43,329 bases of DNA from Elusimicrobiota bacterium. Its GTDB lineage: Bacteria; Elusimicrobiota; Elusimicrobia; Elusimicrobiales; UBA9959. A program made the position numbers and the translations under genes. The notes under the pieces are model-generated. The model saw only the letters and a program-made list of their open reading frames with translations, did no database searches and had not been told where the DNA came from. Numbering within the stretch: position 1 is the first letter of the stretch; every line of letters begins with the position of its first letter. Location of the stretch: assembly GCA_019135865.1 (NCBI GenBank), contig JAGVVD010000014.1, positions 1 to 43,329 on the forward strand, written 5' to 3'. This document shows, one piece after another, positions 8,448 to 15,067 of the stretch.

Positions 8448-8468
8448 GAATATTCAGACTAGAAATGT
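8448..8468 (-). promoter_or_regulatory. Possible TetR operator upstream of the TetR-TolC gene
   Basis: GAATATTC, an 8-bp palindrome (8448-8455), lies next to ACATTTCTAG (minus strand, 8468-8459). An ACATTTCT sequence also precedes the -10 box of the other TetR gene (9138-9145), so the two promoter regions share an element that either regulator might bind. No clean -35/-10 pair is visible here. Confidence 0.3.
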
Positions 8469-8499
8469 ATTGTGGTCGAATAAAGAGCAAAAAAAATTG

Positions 8500-9099
8500 C
8501 TATTTCAATCCGCGTATGAATATATCGCTCATGGTCTCCATCTTATCGCAATCGGGAATGGTCTTGCCGTCCAGCAGCAAGTCCAGGTCCATGCCGTGCA
8601 GCGCGGCTACGGCGGTGACGGCTATCGCGCCGCAGTCGGTTTTCTTTATAGCTCCGAAATCCCCAGATGCCACGCCTTCTTCAAGGATGCGCTTTAGGAG
8701 GTTCACTTCTTCCGTGTTGTTCTCGCGGCGCATTTTCCCGAAGAATTCCAGGTGCTTCGTGGTTTCCTTGAAGATCAGCGGGTAAAGCTTCGCCTTGGTG
8801 CCGATGATCTTGCGGCGGACGCTAAAAATCGCGCGCATGCGGTCCGGGGCGTTCTTGCAGGCGTTAACGGCTTTTTCTATCTCCTGGAACGCGCTCTCGC
8901 GCTCCTTGCTGGCCACGGCGTAGAAGACATCTTCTTTTGTCTTGAAGTAGTAATAAAGGGTGCTCTTGCCCTTGCCTGCCGCTTCCGCGATATCTTCCAT
9001 CGTGGTCTTGTCCAGGCCATAGGTCCGGAAAAGCCCCATGGCCGCGCGCAGTATCTCGTCGCGGACGATGTTGGATTTGATAGGATCGGGAGTTCTCAT
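8500..9099 (-). CDS. TetR/AcrR-family transcriptional regulator
   Basis: The protein has 199 residues. The N-terminal helix-turn-helix is canonical: RDEILRAAMGLFRTYGLDKT, then TMEDIAEAAGKGKSTLYYYF and the KTKEDVF helix. The C-terminal half is the usual variable all-helical dimer and ligand domain with no motif that names the ligand. The gene heads the efflux operon, 66 bp ahead of the TetR-TolC gene, which has its own TetR domain, so the locus carries two regulators. A consensus -10 and an 8-bp inverted repeat overlap directly upstream, pointing to autorepression. No clear Shine-Dalgarno sequence precedes the ATG. Confidence 0.92.
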   Translation of the reverse strand: MRTPDPIKSNIVRDEILRAAMGLFRTYGLDKTTMEDIAEAAGKGKSTLYYYFKTKEDVFYAVASKERESAFQEIEKAVNACKNAPDRMRAIFSVRRKIIGTKAKLYPLIFKETTKHLEFFGKMRRENNTEEVNLLKRILEEGVASGDFGAIKKTDCGAIAVTAVAALHGMDLDLLLDGKTIPDCDKMETMSDIFIRGLK

Positions 9100-9102
9100 A
9101 AG

Positions 9103-9135
9103 TAGACTATTGGACTTCCAGCGTATTATAGTCTA
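9103..9135 (-). promoter_or_regulatory. Promoter and inverted-repeat operator of the TetR gene at 8,500-9,099
   Basis: TAGACTAT (9103-9110) and ATAGTCTA (9128-9135) are perfect 8-bp inverted arms 17 bp apart. The right arm overlaps a consensus -10, TATAAT (minus strand, 9130-9125). A TTGACA (9155-9150) lies 19 bp or more upstream, too far for ideal spacing; TTACAG is a weaker -35 at better spacing. An operator covering the -10 and start point is the usual autoregulation layout for TetR genes. Confidence 0.6.
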
Positions 9136-9246
9136 GCAGAAATGTCCTGTAATGTCAAGAGGCCTCTCCGAGGATATTATAACAAAGCTCTCGCTGGCTG
9201 TACATTATGGTTGCGGATGGAATGGGGTTTGCGTAAGGATAAGGCG

Positions 9247-9300
9247 GGCCAGGGCCAGGGGCGGCATCCATCTCGAGGAAAGCCGCTACTGGCCCTGGCC
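9247..9300. other. Long GC-rich inverted repeat
   Basis: GGCCAGGGCCAG plus GCGGC on the left pair with GCCGC plus CTGGCCCTGGCC on the right (12 + 5 bp with a 2-nt bulge on each side and a 16-nt loop). The plus strand continues TCTCCTTATTTCTTT, a weak T-rich tract. It could act as a terminator in the plus direction, but no gene leads into it. Confidence 0.5.
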
Positions 9301-9321
9301 TCTCCTTATTTCTTTGCAGTT

Positions 9322-9769
9322 TTCCCCTTTCCGCACGGGGGGGCTACATGATAATAACAGAAAAGCCCGCCAGGGCGAGCGAACAGCGAGCCTGGGCGGG
9401 TTTTTAATAAACCAAGGTGCCCCCGTTTAAATTCTTTCCCCCGGTGGCCATAATTTAAAAATAAGAAAAAAATTAAATTCTGCGCTGTACGGCCTGCCCG
9501 GCAGGCCGGGAGCGGCCCGGCCAAGGCCCACGTTTATTGGGCCGGCTGGCCGCGCATTAGGAGGTTGTTATAAGGCGCAGTCTACCGGCGGAGCAAGAGC
9601 GAAGGCGCGTAGTGCCGAGCCTTGCGAACCCGCTTCTCGCGGCAAGGAGCAGTGCGGGGCCGCGCTGCGTGGCCACGCCTGCGACGACATCTCGCGGATA
9701 AGCTCGGCCTACCGCTTCCAAAGACGACGGGGGAGCCGCATAGTGGCCGGCGAGCGGCCACCCTGCGGC
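9322..9769 (+). repeat. Dispersed ~450 bp repeat, copy A
   Basis: Copy A matches copy B at 13,988-14,448 in the same orientation. Conserved landmarks in order are GGGGGCTACATGATAATAAC, a CCCGCC...GGCGGG hairpin with T5, AAGGTGCCCCCGTTTAAATT, CCGGTGGCCATAATTTAAAA, AGAAAAAAATTAAATTCTGC, a GCCCGGCC block, GCAGTCTACCGGCGGAGCAA, CCTTGCGAACCCGCTTC, and GCCACGCCTGCGACGACATC. Copy A has an extra 26-bp stretch near 9,705-9,735 and lacks part of the middle. A GAGCGAAGGCGCGTAGTGCC element occurs at about 9,597 and again at about 9,779, just past the end. Open frames across it are low-complexity and I treat them as spurious. The function is unknown. Confidence 0.8.
9365..9405 (+). terminator. Intrinsic terminator inside repeat copy A
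   Basis: CCCGCC pairs with GGCGGG around an inner GC stem, followed directly by TTTTT (9401-9405). The same structure is conserved in copy B, so the hairpin is part of the repeat. Confidence 0.6.
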
Positions 9770-9851
9770 GAGCGAGCGGAGCGAAGGCGCGTAGTGCCGC
9801 GTGGAGCGTAGCGACACTTTCTTGCCCGCGAGCGGCTTCTCGCGGGTAAGA

Positions 9852-9977
9852 TCAGCAATACAATGTTTTCAGGACCGGATGAACTGTACGATGTAGGCGG
9901 AGTAAGAGTTCAGCCGAAGGTAATAATACAGACCCGCTTTGCGGGGCCGCCCGGAACGGGCGGCAACGCTGGTTTTT
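9852..9977 (-). pseudogene. C-terminal remnant of a second BRO-N gene
   Basis: Read on the minus strand this stretch encodes ...SVLLPSAELLLRLHRTVHP then VLKTLYC and a stop. The intact gene at 14,456-15,010 ends SASLLSAELWGRFHSTVHR then LLRTLYSF. The match extends weakly back to a shared (E/K)NQ. A stop codon at 9999-10001 closes the frame upstream and the N-terminal BRO domain is gone. Both the remnant and the intact gene sit immediately beyond a copy of the ~450 bp repeat in the same order, so gene end and repeat were duplicated together and this copy decayed. An 8-bp GC hairpin (9946-9964) now lies in it. Confidence 0.6.
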
Positions 9978-10014
9978 GCTTGTTGGAAGGTTTATCGTTC
10001 ATGTTAAATTGCTA

Positions 10015-10043
10015 TGGAAATAGTGGGGGCTATCTACTATACT
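10015..10043 (+). promoter_or_regulatory. Possible promoter for the structured RNA at 10,048-10,119
   Basis: TGGAAA (10015-10020) and TATACT (10038-10043) are separated by 17 bp and match 4 of 6 and 5 of 6 consensus positions. The expected start point, about 10,050, coincides with the left foot of the long stem that follows. Confidence 0.35.
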
Positions 10044-10047
10044 GTCC

Positions 10048-10119
10048 ATGAAACCTGTATCCGAACTGTCACCTTAAGGTGCGCGTGCCCAAGAGGGCTA
10101 GGATACGGGTTTCATTTTT
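10048..10119 (+). ncRNA. Candidate structured RNA: long stem enclosing two hairpins, ending in U5
   Basis: The arm ATGAAACCTGTATCC (10048-10062) pairs with GGATACGGGTTTCAT (10101-10115): 15 bp with one G-U pair. Inside the loop are CACCTTAAGGTG (10070-10081, a perfect palindrome) and GCCC-AAGA-GGGC (10087-10098), giving a three-way junction. TTTTT follows at 10115-10119. A further hairpin, CCGAGG-ATT-CCTCGG, lies at 10126-10140. It matches no RNA class I know. It could instead be the bidirectional 3' end structure of the helicase gene, which stops at 10165 on the other strand. Confidence 0.35.
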
Positions 10120-10164
10120 GAACTGCCGAGGATTCCTCGGTAACTGCCAGTCTCCTTCATTTGC

Positions 10165-12612
10165 TTATATCCCAGGCAAGAATTGCTCGCCCTCGGTTAC
10201 AACAGTATAGCCAAGCATTTTATACGTCTTCAGGCGTTTGCGGTGCATGTTCCCCAGAACAGGGACGCTGGAATCTACATAATCGTAGATCACTACATTC
10301 GTTTTATCGGCGTGCCGTCTGTGCAGGCGTCCGGCATACTGGACTATTCTTCCCTTAAACGATGCCGGCATGGTCAGAAACAGCGTGTCGAGGCGCGGCT
10401 CGTCGAACCCCTCTCCGATATATGAGCCTGTGGCGAGTATCGCCTTGCGGCAATTATCCGGAAAGCTCTTCAGTTCTTCGAATACTTCGCGGCGTCTTTT
10501 CTGGCGCATACCGCCGTATAGAACGGCGAGGTGGTCTAACTTGTCTTTCAAAAGGCCCTCAAAAACAGCCAGATGTTCTCGTCGTTCCGTCAGTATCAGC
10601 GGGAAGCGTCCGGAGTCCAGAGCGTCGCATATATCTTTCAGTATCAATGCGTTGCGGCGCTCGTCGGCGGTAACTTTGGGCCAAAGCTCGTAGATTTTGG
10701 AGTTGTCGTTCCATTCCGCGGTAAAGTCCGTGTGCCGGGCGATTACCTTAGAGTTAGGCGCGCAGGCGAGCGAATCCTTGTCCTTTACTCGGTGGACAAT
10801 TGGACCGCATTGCATGTGAACGATGGGTTGGTGGCCGTCACGCCTGTAGGGAGTGGCGGTCAGCCCGAGGATGTACTTCGCCTTGGCTTGGTTTAGCACT
10901 TTTTCAAAAGAGACCGCCGCGGCGTGGTGGCATTCGTCCATTATCACTAACCCGTATTCCGCCACGCGGTCGTCGGCCCCTTCTTCGCGTTCCAGACTGG
11001 AGACCATGGCGATGTCTATGCGCCCGGTCGCTTTGTCTTTCCCACCGCCTATAAGGCCGATCTCTTTCTTGTCGATGTCGAGCAGAGAGGAAAGCTGTAA
11101 ACGCCATTGTTGCATCAGCGGCTTGCGGTGTACGATTATGAGGGTGCTCCGCTTTCTGGCGGCCAACGCCGCTATAGCCATAACCGTCTTGCCGGAGCCA
11201 GGCGGCGCGGAGAGTATGCCGAGGTCTGCGGCCAGGATATCTTTGAGGGCCGTCTGCTGTACCGGGTTCAGAGTGCCGAGAAAACTTATATTCAATTCCG
11301 TGCCGGGGAACCGCTTTTCCGCTAGGGTGAGTTTTACTCCGTAGTCTGCCAGCGTGGATCTAATATCCTCCAGGCAGCCGCGCGGCAGGGAAAGCCAGCC
11401 GGCGTCCAGTTCGGCGCAGCAGATTATGCGCGGGGTGGCGTGCGTGGAGAAGCGTTGCTTTTGCTTCTTGTAGAAATCCGGATTGTGGAACGCCGCCAGG
11501 TGCTTTAACTGGTTTATCAGCGCCGACGGAAGGTTCGCTGTTTTTATATACACCCGGTTTGAAAGCACGGCCTCTACGGAGCCCGGCAGGTCTTCCGGAT
11601 TTACATTAAACCTCTTTTTGCCGGACGGTGGACGGGACCAGGGTTCGTCATCTTCTTCAAGCGGAGTCCACCTGGCGGGAATCTTCCCCCCGGTGCTCTC
11701 AAGTTCTCCCACGAGGGCTTCCGTTTCGCCGCGGGAGAGCTTCTTTACCGATGCCAGGTACGACCACTGATCGGTATAGGGCGAGCCGGCTTCATCGATG
11801 AAAACGCTGTTTCCGGACTGCTTGGCGGCCTTTTGCTGCGGCAGGGCTATCAGGTTGCCAAAGCCGCCCTGCGGCATGGTGTCCTGGTTCGGAAAAAGCC
11901 GGTCATAGCTTTTAACTTCCAACTGACAGTATCTCGTCATGGTCTTGGAGATAAGACCGGTTCCGAGCCGCCGGGCGAGCGAGGCTGGTACTTCTTCGCT
12001 GAAAAATATCCAGACATGCCCGCCGTTGCCGGAGCGCGAACGCTCTACCGCAGCCGGGACTTTCTCCAGGGCGCAGGTCTCCCGGACGGCCGCGATATCC
12101 TTTGTCCAACTGTCGCCGTCGAAGTCCATCGCCAGAAAGAAGCAGGCGTCGTTCCCGAGCAGGGGGTATATGCCGGCCGTAATCTGTCCATCCAGGTGGC
12201 GGCTTACTGTGGTTTCGTCGAGGCGGAGCAGTTCCCTGTTCCCGCATTCCGAGCATTTTATTCCCGGCTTGCGGCAGAACGCTCTGTCCCACTCATGTTT
12301 GCAGGCGGGGCTGTAGCCACTTTTTCCCGCGCGGTTTTCCCAGCGGCGGGCATAAACGTCCTCGCGGCCGCGGAAATAACTGCGGAACAGCGCGATTTTA
12401 TCCTCAGGCGTAAGGGGTGTTCTATTCGCGGCAAATCCGACTGGTACAGCAGTAGAAAGTTTTGCAAGATACTGCCTCTTAAGCTCAGCCAAGGCAGCAA
12501 TATGGGAATCGATCTTGGCGACCTCTTCCGTAAGCTTTTCTCTGTCGGACGATTCTTGCATGCTTGTTTTCTGTTGTGCCGGAACCAGGTCTAACGATTG
12601 TCTTAAAACCAA
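10165..12612 (-). CDS. TOTE-type primase-helicase (archaeo-eukaryotic primase domain plus SF2 DEAD/DEAH-like helicase)
   Basis: The frame has 815 residues from a TTG at 12612; an ATG at 12561 is an equally possible start, and neither has a ribosome site. After an N-terminal coiled stretch comes the primase-like domain named for TOTE conflict systems: FRSYFRGREDVYARRW (76-91), a likely zinc site C104, C113, C120, C123, catalytic acids in AMDFDGD (D163, D165, D167), and RSRSGNGGHVWIFF with H199. The helicase follows: Walker A APPGSGKT (469-476), DECH (559-562), TATP (585-588), and a late QYAGRLHR motif VI. Such proteins are associated with genome-conflict loci and could copy or unwind invading DNA; this role is inferred. 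The gene overlaps the end of the DUF4143 ATPase gene and the pair lies between two direct repeats. Confidence 0.9.
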   Translation of the reverse strand: MVLRQSLDLVPAQQKTSMQESSDREKLTEEVAKIDSHIAALAELKRQYLAKLSTAVPVGFAANRTPLTPEDKIALFRSYFRGREDVYARRWENRAGKSGYSPACKHEWDRAFCRKPGIKCSECGNRELLRLDETTVSRHLDGQITAGIYPLLGNDACFFLAMDFDGDSWTKDIAAVRETCALEKVPAAVERSRSGNGGHVWIFFSEEVPASLARRLGTGLISKTMTRYCQLEVKSYDRLFPNQDTMPQGGFGNLIALPQQKAAKQSGNSVFIDEAGSPYTDQWSYLASVKKLSRGETEALVGELESTGGKIPARWTPLEEDDEPWSRPPSGKKRFNVNPEDLPGSVEAVLSNRVYIKTANLPSALINQLKHLAAFHNPDFYKKQKQRFSTHATPRIICCAELDAGWLSLPRGCLEDIRSTLADYGVKLTLAEKRFPGTELNISFLGTLNPVQQTALKDILAADLGILSAPPGSGKTVMAIAALAARKRSTLIIVHRKPLMQQWRLQLSSLLDIDKKEIGLIGGGKDKATGRIDIAMVSSLEREEGADDRVAEYGLVIMDECHHAAAVSFEKVLNQAKAKYILGLTATPYRRDGHQPIVHMQCGPIVHRVKDKDSLACAPNSKVIARHTDFTAEWNDNSKIYELWPKVTADERRNALILKDICDALDSGRFPLILTERREHLAVFEGLLKDKLDHLAVLYGGMRQKRRREVFEELKSFPDNCRKAILATGSYIGEGFDEPRLDTLFLTMPASFKGRIVQYAGRLHRRHADKTNVVIYDYVDSSVPVLGNMHRKRLKTYKMLGYTVVTEGEQFLPGI

Positions 12613-13802
12613 TGAACAGCCGGCGTTGAGAGGAACTCCTCAAGCGGGATGCCCTGGCCGCCCACCAGTAGTTTCTTGTACGGATGGAATTCCTTGGTAA
12701 ACTGGTTCATGCCGGGGATCGAGTCTTTACGCTTGGAACTGGTAACTTCCATGGCGATAAGGCGTTCATGGCGCTTCAGGACAAAATCTACTTCCATGCT
12801 GCTTTCGCGCCAATACATAAGCTCCGTGCCGCTGCCAGCCAGGCCGTTGAACAGGTGAGCGCCTATGGCCGACTCCACAAGCCTTCCCCATACCTCGTGG
12901 TTCTCGCGGGCTGTCTGAAAAGTCTGTGTACCCCCGCTGGTCATGAGCCCTGTGTTAAGCACGAGCAGTTTGGGGCTCGAGCCTCGCTGTCGCAGCCTGC
13001 TGCCGGAGTATTTCTGGAGCCCGGTCACCATTCCAACTCCGGATAGAAGTTCCAGGTAATGCGCCAGCGTGACGGTATGGCCATGTCCCTGCAGTTGGCC
13101 TGTCATCTTCTGGTAGGACAGGATCTGGCCGGAATAGTCGCAGGCCAGGCGGAACAATTGACGTAGTAGCGCCGGCTTGTCTACCCGCGTCTGCAACAGA
13201 ATGTCGCGCGAAAGTGTGGTCTCTACCAGGGAGTCCTGCATGTAGGTTCGCCAGCGCTCCTCGTCCCGTATAAGTTCCGCGCAGCCGGGGTAGCCGCCGA
13301 AATACAGGTACTTGGCAAGGTTCCAGCCGAACGCTTCCTTCATCTCCGCAAAAGACCAATGCGGGACCCGGATCAGTTCGAACCTGCCTGCCAGGCTTTC
13401 GGTGAGGCCCTTTTGTATCAGCAGGGGCGAGGAACCGAGGAGGGCGACTTTGAGGCCGTATCCGGAGGCCGTATCCTCGTCCCATAGTCTTTTGACCATT
13501 TCGGACCAATTGGGGACTTTATGTGCCTCATCTAAAATGAGGAGCGCGCCGCGTTTTCCAGCTTTCTTCGCGGCAAGGCGGCCGATCTCCCATTGGGTCT
13601 CTATCCAGGAGGTGTCCCGCAGGGAAGGTTCGTCGGCCGAGGCGTAGTGGTGCGGCATGGCTGTGCCTGCCATGAATTGCCTTATCAGGGTAGTCTTTCC
13701 GACTTGCCTGGGGCCGGATAGTACCTGTATAAATCTACGCCTTTCCCCCAGGCGGGAGTGGATGGTTTTCAGGATGGGGCGTTGGAATTTAGGGGTGGTC
13801 AT
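12603..13802 (-). CDS. AAA+ ATPase of the DUF4143 family (first copy)
   Basis: The protein has 399 residues. Walker A is LSGPRQVGKTT near residue 29 and Walker B is ALLILDEAHKVP near 88. GSSPLLIQKG is the sensor region, followed by helical parts and a C-terminal DUF4143 segment. The tail YWRESSMEVDFVLKRHERLI, then AMEVTSSK, has the spacing of a degenerate restriction-endonuclease fold (E...D...E-x-x-S/K), which is typical here. The cellular role of this family is not settled. The paralogue at 15,720-16,889 is clearly diverged. The gene has its own promoter with repeated ACTCA motifs and overlaps the primase-helicase start, so the two are probably co-expressed. Confidence 0.9.
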   Translation of the reverse strand: MTTPKFQRPILKTIHSRLGERRRFIQVLSGPRQVGKTTLIRQFMAGTAMPHHYASADEPSLRDTSWIETQWEIGRLAAKKAGKRGALLILDEAHKVPNWSEMVKRLWDEDTASGYGLKVALLGSSPLLIQKGLTESLAGRFELIRVPHWSFAEMKEAFGWNLAKYLYFGGYPGCAELIRDEERWRTYMQDSLVETTLSRDILLQTRVDKPALLRQLFRLACDYSGQILSYQKMTGQLQGHGHTVTLAHYLELLSGVGMVTGLQKYSGSRLRQRGSSPKLLVLNTGLMTSGGTQTFQTARENHEVWGRLVESAIGAHLFNGLAGSGTELMYWRESSMEVDFVLKRHERLIAMEVTSSKRKDSIPGMNQFTKEFHPYKKLLVGGQGIPLEEFLSTPAVHWF

Positions 13803-13809
13803 ATATTTA

Positions 13810-13843
13810 ACTCATTATACTGAGTAAATTAACTCACTGTCCA
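13810..13843 (-). promoter_or_regulatory. Promoter with ACTCA operator motifs before the first DUF4143 ATPase
   Basis: On the minus strand TGGACA (13843-13838), an 18-bp spacer and TATAAT (13819-13814) make a near-consensus promoter ending 11 nt before the ATG. An inverted repeat ACTCA-N6-TGAGT (13810-13825) covers the -10, and a further ACTCA lies at 13832-13836. The spacing suggests a repressor site and a very short leader. Confidence 0.6.
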
Positions 13844-13918
13844 GAGATAAATGCGTGATAAATGCGTGGCGGCTGTGTTGTGGCCTGGTTGACGTCAGTT
13901 CGCAAGGATTTCTTGACA

Positions 13919-13954
13919 ACTCAATCTCCCTACAGATTACTCAATAGATTGAGT
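13919..13954. promoter_or_regulatory. Second cluster of ACTCAAT motifs, including a palindrome
   Basis: ACTCAATC (13919-13926) is followed by the palindrome ACTCAAT-AG-ATTGAGT (13939-13954). It repeats the ACTCA theme of the promoter about 100 bp away. A TTGACA lies at 13913-13918 on the plus strand but no good -10 follows. Confidence 0.45.
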
Positions 13955-13987
13955 GATTTGTGAACGAGGCAATTTCAGGCTCTAATT

Positions 13988-14448
13988 CTCCCCCTTCCTA
14001 CGGGGGCTACATGATAATAACAGAAAAGCCCGCCAGGGCCGAGCGAATGCGAGGCCGGGGCGGGTTTTTAATGAATCAAGGTGCCCCCGTTTAAATTCCC
14101 TTCCCCCCGGTGGCCATAATTTAAAAATGAGAAAAAAATTAAATTCTGCGCTGGCCGTCTGAGGCGCATAGCGCTTGATACGGCACAGCCATAGGCTAGT
14201 ACGGGCCGCGAAGCGGCCCGGGAGCGGCCCGCCAAGGCCCCCGGTTTTGGGGGCCGGCTGGGGCCGCGCATAGGAGGTGTTCATAAGTTGCAGTCTACCG
14301 GCGGAGCAAGTGCGAAGGCGCAACGTGCCGAGCCTTGCGAACCCGCTTCCTTGCGGCAAGGAGCAGTGCGGGGCCGCGTAGTGGCCACGCCTGCGACGAC
14401 ATCTCGCGGATCGGCCGTATAGTGGCCGGCAAGCGGCCACCCTACGGC
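13988..14448 (+). repeat. Dispersed ~450 bp repeat, copy B
   Basis: This is a direct copy of 9,322-9,769, with short indels and scattered changes. The two copies bracket the primase-helicase and first ATPase as a 4.7-kb unit. It ends 8 bp before the stop codon of the intact BRO-N gene, just as copy A ends shortly before the BRO-N remnant. The best frame through it is antisense low-complexity sequence and is not supported as a gene. Confidence 0.8.
14029..14069 (+). terminator. Intrinsic terminator inside repeat copy B
   Basis: CCCGCC (14029-14034) pairs with GGCGGG (14059-14064) around an inner GGCC stem, with TTTTT at 14065-14069. It is the counterpart of the terminator in copy A. Confidence 0.6.
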
Positions 14449-14455
14449 CTGGGCG

Positions 14456-15010
14456 CTAGAAGCTGTAAAGGGTTCTCAACAGTCTGTGGACGGTAGAATG
14501 AAAGCGGCCCCACAGCTCAGCCGAAAGTAATGATGCAGACTTTTCGTCCTGGGCCCTTTTCCTGGCCCTGGCCGCGGCCGGGCTTTCCCGACGGGGAACC
14601 GGTTGATTCTCCGCCGCCGCGTGTCGACAACTCCCTATGAGGTTCCCGCATTTATGCTCGCTTTCTCCGGTCAGGGCCTTTGCTATCGCTTCGATATTAT
14701 ATCTATTCCGTCGGAGAAACGGGATGGCGTCCTTGTGCGGTAGGTGGCTCAAGATTATCCGCATGCCGGCTTTATCGGCGCAGTCGGTAAGGTAGTATTT
14801 CCCGTCTTTGGCCTTTAAACGCAGTTGTCGACAAAGTGTCGACAACTTAAAGTCATGCTCGTTCATCGGTCTGTTTTTTATGTGATACCAGTAGTCGCGC
14901 GGGTTCTTGGTGTCTACGGTTCCCGCTATCGCGTCCACTACCGAGTAGTAGCGCACCCCGTTGCGTACGGTGTCGCGTATCCAGCTGCTTACAAGTGATT
15001 TTTCTTTCAT
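14456..15010 (-). CDS. BRO-N domain protein (prophage antirepressor-like)
   Basis: This 184-residue protein has an N-terminal BRO domain: VRYYSVVDAIAGTVDTKNPR, DYWYHIKNR, QLRLKAKDGKYYLTDCADKA, and a late HKDAIPFLRRN. These match the Bro-N pattern of phage and baculovirus antirepressors (Y-S-V-V-D, P-x-x-Y-W, D-G-K). The C-terminal half is basic and low in recognisable motifs. The family binds DNA and often relieves phage repression. The start has a strong AAGGAGG site, but both site and ATG lie in a 10-bp inverted repeat (see 15,008-15,042). It follows the pRiA4b ORF-3 gene by 57 bp. Its C-terminus is duplicated as a remnant at 9,852-9,977. Confidence 0.82.
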   Translation of the reverse strand: MKEKSLVSSWIRDTVRNGVRYYSVVDAIAGTVDTKNPRDYWYHIKNRPMNEHDFKLSTLCRQLRLKAKDGKYYLTDCADKAGMRIILSHLPHKDAIPFLRRNRYNIEAIAKALTGESEHKCGNLIGSCRHAAAENQPVPRRESPAAARARKRAQDEKSASLLSAELWGRFHSTVHRLLRTLYSF

Positions 15011-15042
15011 GGAACCTCCTTAAAATAACCGCAGGTTCCATG
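15008..15042 (-). promoter_or_regulatory. Hairpin or operator covering the ribosome site and start codon of the BRO-N gene
   Basis: CATGGAACCT (15008-15017) and AGGTTCCATG (15033-15042) are perfect 10-bp inverted arms with a 15-nt loop. In the mRNA the AUG and part of AAGGAGG fall in the stem, so translation could be held off until the stem opens. As DNA the same palindrome could be a binding site for the BRO protein. Confidence 0.6.
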
Positions 15043-15067
15043 GTATCATGCCAGGCGAGGCAGTGTG

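Noticed and set aside
9557-9817. 86-codon open frame in repeat copy A
   Set aside because: Low-complexity Arg/Ala/Leu translation of palindromic GC repeats, with no ribosome site.
9863-10051. 62-codon plus-strand open frame
   Set aside because: It is antisense to the BRO-N remnant and runs through GC hairpins; no ribosome site or resemblance to known proteins.
10048-10140. Retron or integron attC interpretation of the structured element
   Set aside because: There is no reverse transcriptase or integrase in the window and the attC core sites are not present.
13982-14440. 152-codon open frame across repeat copy B
   Set aside because: It reads through a terminator hairpin and is not conserved in frame between the two repeat copies.
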